From Calditrichota bacterium (GTDB lineage: Bacteria; Zhuqueibacterota; JdFR-76; BMS3Abin05), in the NCBI GenBank assembly GCA_013151735.1, contig JAADHR010000146.1, positions 19,595-73,322 on the forward strand: DNA of 53,728 bases. Direction: 5' to 3'. The notes beneath the pieces are model-generated. The model was given only the letters and a program-made list of their open reading frames with translations, was not told the DNA's origin and ran no database searches. The translations under genes were made by a program, and so were the position numbers. Shown piece by piece: positions 15,957 through 24,168 of the stretch. Position 1 is the first letter of the stretch, and each line of letters starts with the position of its first letter.

Positions 15957-17296
15957 TGACTGATTTACAAAGAAAATCGAAGCGCCCCATCCTTGCGCCG
16001 CCTGTCAAAACCCTGAAATGGCTGTTTGTTATTTTCGCTATTTTTGCGGCCTCTTCGGTTTCGGCTCAGAAACTTCAGTTGAGTGGTTTTTTGCAACTGG
16101 ACAAGAGAGTGACCATCAGAGGCGATAGCGCAGCCATAGCCGACTTCTACAACCGTTTTCGTCTGGAACTATCGGCCCCCATGAGCGAGCGGCTGTCCGC
16201 TTTTACCAGTCTGGACTTCCGTTTTTACGATTTATCACGAGTGGGTACACTCTCCCAACTGGAGGATTTAAGCCGAAATTCACCTGCCGATTGGTCCATT
16301 TGGGAAGCCTACGTAGATATTTACGGATTTCTCACGAAAAACTTTGATCTGCGCATGGGCAAACAGCGTCTGGCATGGGGAACCGCAGACAAGCTCAATC
16401 CCACCGATAATCTGAATCCGGATGACTTTTCTGACCTTGTGAATTTTGCCGAAAAAATCCCCACCTGGGCTCTGACCGGAAAGTATTACGCGGGAAACTT
16501 GACGCTGACCGGGGTGTGGCTGCCGTCTCTGACACCTGTGCTCCTGCCGCGGCACGGCGCCGATCTGTTTCTGGGCAGCCAGATGTCCGGATTCCAGGAT
16601 ACACTGATGCGGCCGACCCCCCGGCTAAACCACAGCATGTTCGCCTTCAAAATCAGTGGGAATTGGGGTAAGTGGGATTATTCTTTAAGTTATTTCAACG
16701 GGTATGATGACATTCCAATTCTATCGGGGGTGGACATAAAAGGTGTGGCCAACACCCTGCTCGATCTGAAATTCCCGAAAATGCAGGTGGCCGGCGGGGA
16801 TTTTGCCACGGAGCTTTTTGGCCTGGGGCTTTGGGGAGAAGGTGCCCTGTTTTTCCCGGAGAAGGTAATCACCCGAACGGTTCTTGGCCCATTTTCAAGC
16901 AGCACGGTAGCGCTGGACAGTAAGCCCTATTTCAAATTCACCCTTGGCGGGGATTATACGTTCCCCAGAGGCTTGTATTTTAATGCCCAGTGGATGCACG
17001 GATTTTTCACTGAGCGGGGCAGTCCGTTCTTACATGATTATCTTATTCTGCTAATGGAAAAGCAATTATTTCAAAACCGGATCAAATTTTCACTCGGCGG
17101 CGGTCTGGAAATTGCCGAATGGCAGAAAGTAAAAAACTTTTATGGTTTTGGACTTTTTCCGGAGTTGACTTACCAGGCCATCGATAATCTGCAGTTTTCT
17201 GTGGGAAGTTTTAGTACCGGCGGGAAGCCTTCAACCCTTTTCGGAAGCTGGAAAAATGCCCGTCAAATTTACTTGCGGGCCAAAATTAACTTTTAA
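15953..17296 (+). CDS. Outer-membrane beta-barrel of the RND/LolA-like cluster
   Basis: 447 aa from the ATG at 15953, which overlaps the upstream stop as ATGA; longer in-frame starts lie inside the previous gene. A rather long basic N-region (residues 1-22) precedes the hydrophobic signal core and a cleavage site near SVSAQ (41-45). The rest is beta-barrel in character (repeated amphipathic strands; RMGKQRLAWGTADKLNPTD resembles DUF1302-like barrels) and ends RAKINF with a terminal Phe, as expected for an outer-membrane protein. Translational coupling suggests it is the outer-membrane end of the exporter pathway. Confidence 0.75.
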   Translation: MMTDLQRKSKRPILAPPVKTLKWLFVIFAIFAASSVSAQKLQLSGFLQLDKRVTIRGDSAAIADFYNRFRLELSAPMSERLSAFTSLDFRFYDLSRVGTLSQLEDLSRNSPADWSIWEAYVDIYGFLTKNFDLRMGKQRLAWGTADKLNPTDNLNPDDFSDLVNFAEKIPTWALTGKYYAGNLTLTGVWLPSLTPVLLPRHGADLFLGSQMSGFQDTLMRPTPRLNHSMFAFKISGNWGKWDYSLSYFNGYDDIPILSGVDIKGVANTLLDLKFPKMQVAGGDFATELFGLGLWGEGALFFPEKVITRTVLGPFSSSTVALDSKPYFKFTLGGDYTFPRGLYFNAQWMHGFFTERGSPFLHDYLILLMEKQLFQNRIKFSLGGGLEIAEWQKVKNFYGFGLFPELTYQAIDNLQFSVGSFSTGGKPSTLFGSWKNARQIYLRAKINF

Positions 17297-17356
17297 AATT
17301 CAGTAAATTGTATTAAATTAAAAAGTAGGACAGAAACCAACCAAATTGGGAGAAAA

Positions 17357-18097
17357 ATGCCTGAAAATTTAATCTGGTTTGTGTGGTCGCTGGGCCTTAT
17401 ACTGGTCTGGATTGGTGTTTTTGTCGCTTACCGGGATGGGCGGAAGCGAATGCTGTGGGCCAGTTTACTGACGGCCCCATTCGGATTAACAGAACCCATC
17501 TTTGTGCCGGAATATTGGAATCCACCCTCTCTTTTTAATCTGGCACAGACGACCGGATTTGACATTGAGAGCCTGATTTTCTCATTCGGTATTGGGGGAC
17601 TCGGGATCGTTCTTTATGATGCTGTCTTCAAAATCAAACATGAAAAAATGAGTCCGTCTGAAAAACATCACAAGCATCATCGCTTCCATATCTGGACCCT
17701 TTTATCACCGATCATCCTGTTTCCCCTGCTCTATTTTTTAACCGATTGGAATCCCATTTACAGCGCAACCGCCACCATGTTTCTGGCCGGGCTGGCAGCA
17801 CTGTGGTGCAGGCCGGATTTGAAAATCAAAATATGGGTTAGTGGGCTTATTTTTTTACTTTTTTATACCATTTATTTTTTATCCCTGGATCTGACTTTCC
17901 CCGGCTATGTGGAAAAGGTCTGGACATTGTCCAATATGTCTAATATTTTTATCTTTGGAATTCCGATTGAAGAACTGCTTTTCGCCTTTACCTTTGGAAT
18001 GTTATGGTCAAGCTACTATGAGCACATCTTGTGGTTAAAAATTGTTCCGAAAAAAACGCCCTTTGAGAATAACCAAAACCCACACCATCCGGAATAG
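17357..18097 (+). CDS. Lycopene-cyclase-domain membrane protein
   Basis: 246 aa, about seven hydrophobic helices. The segment FGIPIEELLFAFTFGMLWSS near the C-terminus is the PxEE(x)LF motif of CrtYc/CrtYd-type lycopene cyclase domains, and LTEPIFVPEYWNPPSLF in the N-terminal half matches another conserved stretch. CrtYc/d enzymes are usually two short halves of about 100 aa; this single protein of about 250 aa matches the uncharacterised lycopene-cyclase-domain family. A cytoplasmic loop is His-rich (EKHHKHHRFHIW). It lies 60 nt after the barrel gene. No phytoene synthase or desaturase is nearby, so the substrate is unlikely to be settled by context. Confidence 0.72.
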   Translation: MPENLIWFVWSLGLILVWIGVFVAYRDGRKRMLWASLLTAPFGLTEPIFVPEYWNPPSLFNLAQTTGFDIESLIFSFGIGGLGIVLYDAVFKIKHEKMSPSEKHHKHHRFHIWTLLSPIILFPLLYFLTDWNPIYSATATMFLAGLAALWCRPDLKIKIWVSGLIFLLFYTIYFLSLDLTFPGYVEKVWTLSNMSNIFIFGIPIEELLFAFTFGMLWSSYYEHILWLKIVPKKTPFENNQNPHHPE

Positions 18098-18183
18098 CGC
18101 ATTTTACACGTTTTTACAGAATAAACCGCTTGGACGATTTTTATCTTTCTTCATCATTGTTAGATAATACTCAACACTCTGAC

Positions 18184-18199
18184 TGCAGAATATTCTACA
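18184..18199. promoter_or_regulatory. Shared activator palindrome upstream of the copper ATPase
   Basis: TGCAGAATATTCTACA is a palindrome with a single mismatched pair and is almost the exact reverse-complement match of the core at 1764. Its centre is about 94 bp upstream of the -24 GG at 18286. Confidence 0.62.
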
Positions 18200-18284
18200 A
18201 AATGATAAAAACACCCGACTCATTTTCATTTTGTCCTGCAGTTATCTATATGTTATTATAATACTTACTCCAACAAGAATACGC

Positions 18285-18300
18285 TGGCATAGAAGTTGAA
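18285..18300 (+). promoter_or_regulatory. Putative sigma-54 (-24/-12) promoter of the copper ATPase gene
   Basis: TGGCAT-AGAAG-TTGAA keeps the -24 element and the TTG of the -12 element with correct spacing; A replaces the C of the consensus GC. The same first eight bases TGGCATAG occur in the promoters at 1888 and 42226. Confidence 0.5.
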
Positions 18301-18500
18301 GTATTGTTAAAAAAATACCATTAAAATAAAGGGATAAACTATGACCTAACTGTTACCAAATTAATTTCAGGCGTTATTTTTTTGCCCAATACCCGAGGCC
18401 GTAACTCCTGAAGATCATGTTTGCATCGCTGGAAAAAAAGGCCGATTCATTATCGTCTGTGGCAACTTTTTTATGAACCAAAACTAAGAGGGATTAACAA

Positions 18501-20690
18501 ATGAAAGACCACAATCACTCAAATCACTCGGACCATCATGATGAGCCCGAACACCATCATCATGACATGAATGACGAGCATAAGGAGCATGCGGATCATC
18601 AAGAAATGGAACACATGCACGACGAGCATGGCGATCACGAGGACCACCATCCTGCTGAACACGACAAACACGCCGAACACCAGCAAATGGAACATAGCCA
18701 TGCCGGACATCAGGACCATGCAGAACACAAGGGGCATCACGACCACCACGCCCACATGGTAGCCGATTTTCGCAAGCGGTTCTGGATTTCAACCCTGCTC
18801 ACACTTCCCATTCTGCTGCTTTCACCCATGGTTCAAAAATTTCTGGGACTGGGTGTCTCGTTGCAGTTTCCCGGATACACCTATCTTTTGTTCATCCTGT
18901 CATCTACCGTGTTCTTTTATGGGGGGTATCCATTTCTAAAGGGCCTGTTCGATGAACTTAAGAAGGCTACACCGGGCATGATGACATTGATTGCCCTGGC
19001 TATTTCCGTGGCCTATTTTTACAGCAGCTTTGTTGTCTTTGGCCTGAGCGGAAAATTTTTCTTCTGGGAACTGGCCACTTTAATCGACATCATGCTTGTG
19101 GGACACTGGATTGAAATGAAATCGGTAATGGGGGCGTCGCGGGCGCTGGAAGAGCTGGCCAAACTGATGCCTGCCGATGCCCATAAACTCATGCCTGACG
19201 GCTCCGTTATGGATGTCCCCCTGGACCAATTGAAAGCAGGGGATCGTGTACTGGTTAAACCCGGTGAAAAGGTCCCGGCCGACGGCATGGTTGTGGACGG
19301 TGAATCATCGGTAAACGAGGCCATGTTGACGGGTGAATCCAACCCGGTACATAAAACGGCCGGAAAGCCTGTCATCGGCGGGGCCATCAACGGCGAAGGA
19401 TCAATTACCGTCGAGGTGCAGCGAACGGGAAAGGATTCATTCCTGTCGCAGGTGATTGATTTGGTGCGCGAAGCCCAACAAAGCAAATCGAAAACACAAG
19501 ATTTGGCTAATCGCGCGGCATTCTGGCTGACGATTATCGCCATAACCGGTGGAGCGGTTACCCTATTCGTGTGGCTGGCCATCATGCACAAGGATTTCGC
19601 CTTTGCGCTGGAACGCACGGTAACGGTGATGGTTATTACCTGTCCGCATGCGCTGGGCCTGGCCGTGCCGCTGGTGGTTGCCGTATCAACGGCCATCTCG
19701 GCCAGCAACGGCCTGCTCATTCGAAATCGCATGGCTTTTGAATCCGCCAGAAAGATTCAGGCAATTATTTTTGACAAAACCGGAACACTGACGGAAGGAA
19801 AGTTCGGCGTTACGGATACCGTTTTACTGAATGGAAAATTGAATGAAGAAGAACTTCTGGCCTACGCTGCTTCTGTCGAAGCCCACTCCGAGCATCCTAT
19901 TGCTCAGGGCATCGTTAATTCCGTAAAGAAGGCCTGGGATGTGAAAGCCTTCAAAGCTATCCCCGGGAAAGGAGCACAGGGCGTTGTTAAGGGCAAAAAG
20001 GTAATGGTAGTCAGCCCGGGTTACCTGCGCGAGGAAAAAATTGATATTCAAAACAAAGCCATCGAAACCCTGAATAGTCAAGGCAAAACGGTCGTTTATG
20101 TTTTGATTGATGGTATGGCAGTGGGCGCCATTGCACTGGCCGATATTATTCGACCCGAATCCAAGGAAGCCGTGAAGCGGCTGAAAGAAATGGGCATCCG
20201 TACCATGATGCTCACCGGTGATAATAAACAGGTAGCAAAATGGGTTGCCGACGAATTGGATCTGGATGAGTATTTTGCGGAAGTTTTGCCGCATGAAAAA
20301 GCTGCTAAACTCAAAGATGTGCAGTCGCGAGGCCTGACCGTGGCGATGACCGGTGACGGCGTCAACGACGCCCCGGCTCTGGCACAGGCTGATGTGGGAA
20401 TCGCTATTGGCGCCGGAACGGATGTGGCCGTTGAGACGGCAGATATTATACTGGTGCGCAGTAATCCGCTGGACGTGGTGGCCATTATTGGCCTGGCCAA
20501 AGCCACATACAGAAAGATGGTGCAAAACCTGGCCTGGGCAACCGGCTACAATGCCTTTGCCATCCCTCTGGCTGCTGGTGTTTTATACAGCTACGGAGTC
20601 TTGTTAACCCCTGCCATGGGTGCCGTGCTGATGTCTTTAAGCACAGTCATCGTGGCCATTAACGCACGTTTTTTAAAACTAAAAAAATAA
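18501..20690 (+). CDS. copB: CopB-type copper-exporting P1B-3 ATPase with His-rich N-terminus
   Basis: 729 aa. Residues 1-90 are a His/Met/Asp-rich segment (many HH and HxH pairs) replacing the usual HMA domain, as in CopB. The membrane motif VITCPHALGL (CPH, 381-383) defines the P1B-3 class that moves copper (Cu+/Cu2+) or silver. The phosphorylation site is DKTGTLTEG (Asp 425), the SEHPIAQGI motif contains the nucleotide-binding HP, and the hinge is GDGVNDAPAL. Length and eight-helix layout are normal. Ribosome site AGAGGGA at 18487-18493. It sits behind the activator palindrome and sigma-54 promoter and 29 nt before a DUF302 gene. Export from the cytoplasm to the periplasm is expected. Confidence 0.93.
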   Translation: MKDHNHSNHSDHHDEPEHHHHDMNDEHKEHADHQEMEHMHDEHGDHEDHHPAEHDKHAEHQQMEHSHAGHQDHAEHKGHHDHHAHMVADFRKRFWISTLLTLPILLLSPMVQKFLGLGVSLQFPGYTYLLFILSSTVFFYGGYPFLKGLFDELKKATPGMMTLIALAISVAYFYSSFVVFGLSGKFFFWELATLIDIMLVGHWIEMKSVMGASRALEELAKLMPADAHKLMPDGSVMDVPLDQLKAGDRVLVKPGEKVPADGMVVDGESSVNEAMLTGESNPVHKTAGKPVIGGAINGEGSITVEVQRTGKDSFLSQVIDLVREAQQSKSKTQDLANRAAFWLTIIAITGGAVTLFVWLAIMHKDFAFALERTVTVMVITCPHALGLAVPLVVAVSTAISASNGLLIRNRMAFESARKIQAIIFDKTGTLTEGKFGVTDTVLLNGKLNEEELLAYAASVEAHSEHPIAQGIVNSVKKAWDVKAFKAIPGKGAQGVVKGKKVMVVSPGYLREEKIDIQNKAIETLNSQGKTVVYVLIDGMAVGAIALADIIRPESKEAVKRLKEMGIRTMMLTGDNKQVAKWVADELDLDEYFAEVLPHEKAAKLKDVQSRGLTVAMTGDGVNDAPALAQADVGIAIGAGTDVAVETADIILVRSNPLDVVAIIGLAKATYRKMVQNLAWATGYNAFAIPLAAGVLYSYGVLLTPAMGAVLMSLSTVIVAINARFLKLKK

Positions 20691-20719
20691 AATAAACCCC
20701 CAAGAACGGAGAAGAAATC

Positions 20720-21115
20720 ATGAAACAGACCGAATATGCATTTACAAAAAAAGTGAACCTGAGTTACGACGAAGCCATTGCAAAAGTGACGGAAGAGCTC
20801 AAAAAAAGAGGGTTCGGTATCCTGACAGAGGCAGACGTCAGGGAAACGCTGAAAAAGAAACTGGATGTGGATTTCAAACCCTATAAAATCCTGGGCGCCT
20901 GTAATCCCCCCAACGCGTATAAGGCGCTCCAAGCAGAAGAACAAATTGGGTTGATGCTGCCCTGCAATGTGATTGTTTATGTGAATGACAATGATGAAAC
21001 GATCGTCGCAGCCATCGATCCGGTGGCTTCCATGCAGGCTGTGAATAATCCGGAAGTGAAAAAAGTAGCTCAGACCATTCAGGAAGAATTAAAATCGGTT
21101 ATGGAATCCGTGTAG
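20720..21115 (+). CDS. DUF302-family protein
   Basis: 131 aa, no signal peptide. YEAI-type start (NLSYDEAIAKVTEELKKRGFGIL), FKPYKILGACNPPNAYKAL and GLMLPCNVIVYV are the conserved blocks of DUF302. The two Cys residues in GACNP and LPCNV are typical of the family and could bind a soft metal. It is directly behind the copper ATPase with GGAGAAG as ribosome site. DUF302 proteins are common in copper and sulfur-metabolism clusters, but their biochemical role is not established. Confidence 0.88.
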   Translation: MKQTEYAFTKKVNLSYDEAIAKVTEELKKRGFGILTEADVRETLKKKLDVDFKPYKILGACNPPNAYKALQAEEQIGLMLPCNVIVYVNDNDETIVAAIDPVASMQAVNNPEVKKVAQTIQEELKSVMESV

Positions 21116-21151
21116 AAAAACCCGGAACCGGTGAGGTTCAGAATTAAAGCC

Positions 21152-21184
21152 CATACCCCGAAGTTTTTATGGCTCCGGGGTATG
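21152..21184. repeat. Inverted repeat downstream of the DUF302 gene
   Basis: CATACCCCG at 21152-21160 pairs with CGGGGTATG at 21176-21184 around a 15-nt spacer. No T-run follows on the + strand, so it is not a standard intrinsic terminator. It may protect the 3' end of the message or separate the ATPase unit from the cytochrome unit. Confidence 0.4.
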
Positions 21185-21352
21185 CAGGCATAATACGGAA
21201 GGGTGGCCATCAGGCCGAACAAAACAGACCAAGGCTCACCATTGCCATCGATACGGCCGGATGAAAGAACGTGTTTTTTTCACCAGCCGCGCTGTGAAGG
21301 GATTTTGGATCACGCGGGTTAAACGGGGCAGATACGTATTAAGGAGACAACA

Positions 21353-21946
21353 ATGAAAATTATTTCAATGGCTTTTTCAACAGCTTTACTGGTTCTAATT
21401 TGGGTACTGAACCTGACTGCCGGAGAAATTACCGGAACGGTCACCGTTAAAGGGGCGGCGGATAATGGGGGTGCCGTCGTGTTTATTGTAAAAAATAAGG
21501 GCATGACATTCCCGGCCCCGAAACAAGAACCGGCTATGAATCAGAAAAACCTGAAATTTACACCCCATGTACTGGCGGTAATGGTGGGCACCACGGTAAA
21601 ATTTAAAAATAACGACAAGGTTGCCCACAATATTTTCACGCCTTCCCCGGCCGGTGACCGGTTCAACCTGGGAACGTGGAAAGGCAATCAGGTTAAGACC
21701 CACACGTTCACTAAAAGCGGTGAAGTGGTGCTGCTGTGCAACCTTCACCCCGAAATGGAGGGCTTCATTTATGTGGCACCCACGCCGTATTTCGCCAAGA
21801 CCGATGCAGCGGGGCGCTACAAAATCGAGAATGTGCCGGCGGGCTCCTACACGCTCAAAGTGTGGTCGGAATACGGAAATGCCCGGCCGCAAAAAGTGAC
21901 GGTTCCGGAAAAGGGAACGGTCACTGCAAATTTTATGGTAAAATGA
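21353..21946 (+). CDS. Exported blue-copper (cupredoxin) protein with C-terminal Ig-like domain
   Basis: 197 aa. Signal peptide 1-23. The cupredoxin domain (about 24-142) has a complete type 1 copper site: His92 in VAHNIF, then Cys129, His132 and Met135 in LLCNLHPEMEG. Residues 143-197 (FAKTDAAGRYKIENVPAGSYTLKVW) form a carboxypeptidase-regulatory-like beta sandwich. Strong ribosome site AAGGAG at 21341-21346. It heads a run of lipoprotein, pentaheme cytochrome and cytochrome-porin genes, so a periplasmic electron carrier is the favoured role, with copper storage or sensing as an alternative. Confidence 0.88.
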   Translation: MKIISMAFSTALLVLIWVLNLTAGEITGTVTVKGAADNGGAVVFIVKNKGMTFPAPKQEPAMNQKNLKFTPHVLAVMVGTTVKFKNNDKVAHNIFTPSPAGDRFNLGTWKGNQVKTHTFTKSGEVVLLCNLHPEMEGFIYVAPTPYFAKTDAAGRYKIENVPAGSYTLKVWSEYGNARPQKVTVPEKGTVTANFMVK

Positions 21947-21959
21947 GGGAAGACTAAGC

Positions 21960-22388
21960 ATGCAACAGCTGAAAGGAAAAATAGTCTGGGGGTTGGTCCT
22001 TGCTCTCTTACTCATTTTGGCTGCCTGCGGACAAAATTCAAATGAAAACAGGCGCGGCGGAATGATGAGTGGAGGAAATATGATGGAAGGCAGGCAGAAT
22101 AGAGTGGAGGACAGCACCGTTTCCGGAAAGGGTGGAATGATGGGGTCTTTTCAAAGCGGCCAGCGGACCGAAACATCCCGTAATTTTCAACAGAATATTA
22201 ACGAAAAAAAGGCCTATGAATTCGCGCAGGCGTATCTGCAATCCACCGGCAACACGGACTACAAAATCGGTAAAAGCCGGGAACGGGATGGCGGGTTTGA
22301 ATTTCCGTTGATTCGTAAATCGGATGGCATCCGCGTCGCCAGCCTTTTCGTGGACAAGAAAACCGGTAACGTGCGCTCAGTAAAATAA
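21960..22388 (+). CDS. Met/Gly-rich lipoprotein with PepSY-like C-terminus
   Basis: 142 aa. A lipobox LILAAC places the acylated Cys at residue 23. Residues 30-65 contain repeated GGMM/NMM groups, a possible Cu(I)-binding segment. The C-terminal part (EKKAYEFAQAYLQSTGNTDYKIGK ... SLFVDKKTGNVRSVK, described by its ends) resembles a single PepSY unit. It starts 13 nt after the blue-copper gene. Envelope copper binding is inferred from composition and place. Confidence 0.72.
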   Translation: MQQLKGKIVWGLVLALLLILAACGQNSNENRRGGMMSGGNMMEGRQNRVEDSTVSGKGGMMGSFQSGQRTETSRNFQQNINEKKAYEFAQAYLQSTGNTDYKIGKSRERDGGFEFPLIRKSDGIRVASLFVDKKTGNVRSVK

Positions 22389-22413
22389 ATAGTCGACATG
22401 AGGAGGAATGGCA

Positions 22414-24111
22414 ATGAAAAAATTGCACCTGCTGTCTCTTTTTTTGATGTTCGGTATAAGCGTTCCCCTGGTTCTGGCTCAATCCAATACCGTGATTACG
22501 GGTCGGGTGAGCGACGGCGTGCTGCCGATTTCCGGCGCAAGAGTCATGATTCAGGCCGATACGAGCTGGGTTACAACAGACAGCCGGGGTCGTTTCCGTC
22601 TTCCGGTGGATCGGTACCGGGGAAATCCGGTACCGGTTCTGGTGGGAAGAAAAGGCTGGTTTAATGGCGGTTGGGAGCTTAAGAAAGGCGAGCAAAATGC
22701 AGAACTGATCCTGTCGCCGGTTCCGCAGGGAGATAATCCCGATTACCGTTGGATTGATCCGGTACCCTCTTCCGGTGGAATGATGGGCGCAATGATGGGG
22801 GGCGGAAGTCCTACCTGCGGTAGTTGTCACGCAAACTATTACGACTGGTGGAAAGAATCTTCCATGGCAAAGACAACCCGCAATCCACGTGTAATGGATC
22901 AATATAAAGATGCCGGCGCTGCCCGAAAAATTTGTGCGGACTGCCACGCTCCGGCCGCCGCCGTTCAGGCGCCGGGTCAAACCGATTTACGAAAAGTTGT
23001 CCGCCGGGGGGGCGTTGAAGCGGAGGGTGTATCCTGTGATTTTTGCCATAAAATTAAAGACGTGGAAGTGAGCTTCAAGCCCGGGGTTCAAACCCTGAAA
23101 TTTAGCCGGATTGAACAACCCTCCCGCCGGATGGGAATGATGAGCACGCGGCCGGTAATGGCTTACGGCAGTCTGGCCGATGTCGTCACACCGCCCATGG
23201 CGGCCAGCTTTAATCCCGCATTGAGTCAGAGTGAGTTCTGTTCATCCTGCCACCTGAACGGCCGGGAACTGCCGGCCAAAAAAACCTGGGATTATAAAAC
23301 CGTTTATCCGAATGCTTCGCCGGAAGAGTTTCAGAACGGCCGAATCGTGCCCAATCAGTGGACCTACCAGGAGTGGAAAAACTGGCAGGAGAGCCTGCCT
23401 GCGGATGATCCCAATAAGGGACAGCAATGCCAGGACTGCCACATGAACTGGACACAGGATATGCTGCCGTATGACACCTACATTGTTCAGGCCGCAGGCG
23501 GCGGTATGACAAATAGGATGATTCGCCGTTTGAGAGTCCGCCGGGATCCGTCCACGATCCACCCCCATAAATTTGAAGGAGCAGCGGTTAAACGATTGCA
23601 AAACACGGCTTTCTTGTTGGTGCGACCCCGTTTACAGGGTAACCGGCTGTCGGTGATGGTCAGCGTCACAAATACCAATGCCGGTCACCGCCTTCCAACC
23701 GGGGTTACTTTCCGCAATATGCTTTTGCTGGTGCAGGCAGCCGATTCCACCGGAAAAATCTTATCCCAGACTGCGGGGCCCAAGATTCCCGAATGGGCTG
23801 GAAAGGGCAGCCCGGAGAAAGGAAATTATGCAGGCCTTCCCGGTGTGGGCTATGCCCGTATCACCGCAGATGATCGTGGAAATATCAATGTCCCGTTTTG
23901 GAAGGCCACAAAAATTGTTCAGGACAACCGGCTGGTCCCCCGGAAACCGGATGTGCAAAATTTTGTTTTTGATGCTGCGAACACCCGGAATTATATCACG
24001 GTGAAGGTGACACTTATTTACCGCAAAGCCTTTAAGCCGCTGGCTGACCAATATGGCTGGGAGACCGGTGACGTGGTGATGGAAGAAAAATCAAAGGTCG
24101 TTTATAAATAA
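22414..24111 (+). CDS. Exported pentaheme c-type cytochrome
   Basis: 565 aa from the ATG at 22414, 7 nt after AGGAGG (the ATG at 22408 is too close). Signal peptide 1-22. Residues 25-115 form a carboxypeptidase-regulatory-like beta sandwich. Five CxxCH haem sites follow: CGSCH 135, CADCH 174, CDFCH 208, CSSCH 276 and CQDCH 339. Extra His residues could serve as distal ligands. Residues 375-565 are beta-rich (NTNAGHRLPTGVTFRNMLLL), as in cytochrome c554-family proteins. Position between a blue-copper protein and a haem-porin suggests a periplasmic or surface electron-transfer role; multihaem reductase activity is an alternative. Confidence 0.9.
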   Translation: MKKLHLLSLFLMFGISVPLVLAQSNTVITGRVSDGVLPISGARVMIQADTSWVTTDSRGRFRLPVDRYRGNPVPVLVGRKGWFNGGWELKKGEQNAELILSPVPQGDNPDYRWIDPVPSSGGMMGAMMGGGSPTCGSCHANYYDWWKESSMAKTTRNPRVMDQYKDAGAARKICADCHAPAAAVQAPGQTDLRKVVRRGGVEAEGVSCDFCHKIKDVEVSFKPGVQTLKFSRIEQPSRRMGMMSTRPVMAYGSLADVVTPPMAASFNPALSQSEFCSSCHLNGRELPAKKTWDYKTVYPNASPEEFQNGRIVPNQWTYQEWKNWQESLPADDPNKGQQCQDCHMNWTQDMLPYDTYIVQAAGGGMTNRMIRRLRVRRDPSTIHPHKFEGAAVKRLQNTAFLLVRPRLQGNRLSVMVSVTNTNAGHRLPTGVTFRNMLLLVQAADSTGKILSQTAGPKIPEWAGKGSPEKGNYAGLPGVGYARITADDRGNINVPFWKATKIVQDNRLVPRKPDVQNFVFDAANTRNYITVKVTLIYRKAFKPLADQYGWETGDVVMEEKSKVVYK

Positions 24112-24168
24112 TTTCAAGGTGTTACAAAATTTAATTGGGACCGGGCAACCAAAACCGAGGACGTAAAA

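Larger units (their letters stand above)
18098..18500. other. 403-bp intergenic region: activator site, promoter and long leader
   Basis: No credible gene. It contains the palindrome at 18184, the putative sigma-54 promoter at 18285 and then about 190 nt of presumed leader to the ATG at 18501. The leader shows no recognised riboswitch. A TTGTCC-17-TATTAT sequence at 18231-18259 could be a weak sigma-70 promoter but is not convincing. Confidence 0.55.

Noticed and set aside
18231-18259. TTGTCC-17-TATTAT as the sigma-70 promoter of the copper ATPase
   Set aside because: Both elements are poor and A/T-rich sequence makes chance matches likely; kept only as an alternative to the sigma-54 promoter.
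18484-18792. Separate small genes in other frames of the His-rich ATPase N-terminus
   Set aside because: Open frames there result from the CAT/CAC-rich repeat sequence; they have no ribosome sites.
19019-19732. Minus-strand open frame of 237 aa opposite the copper ATPase
   Set aside because: Shadow of a conserved coding region; composition is Ser/Thr/Pro-rich without recognisable motifs.
21152-21184. Intrinsic terminator after the DUF302 gene
   Set aside because: The stem is good but no T-run follows.
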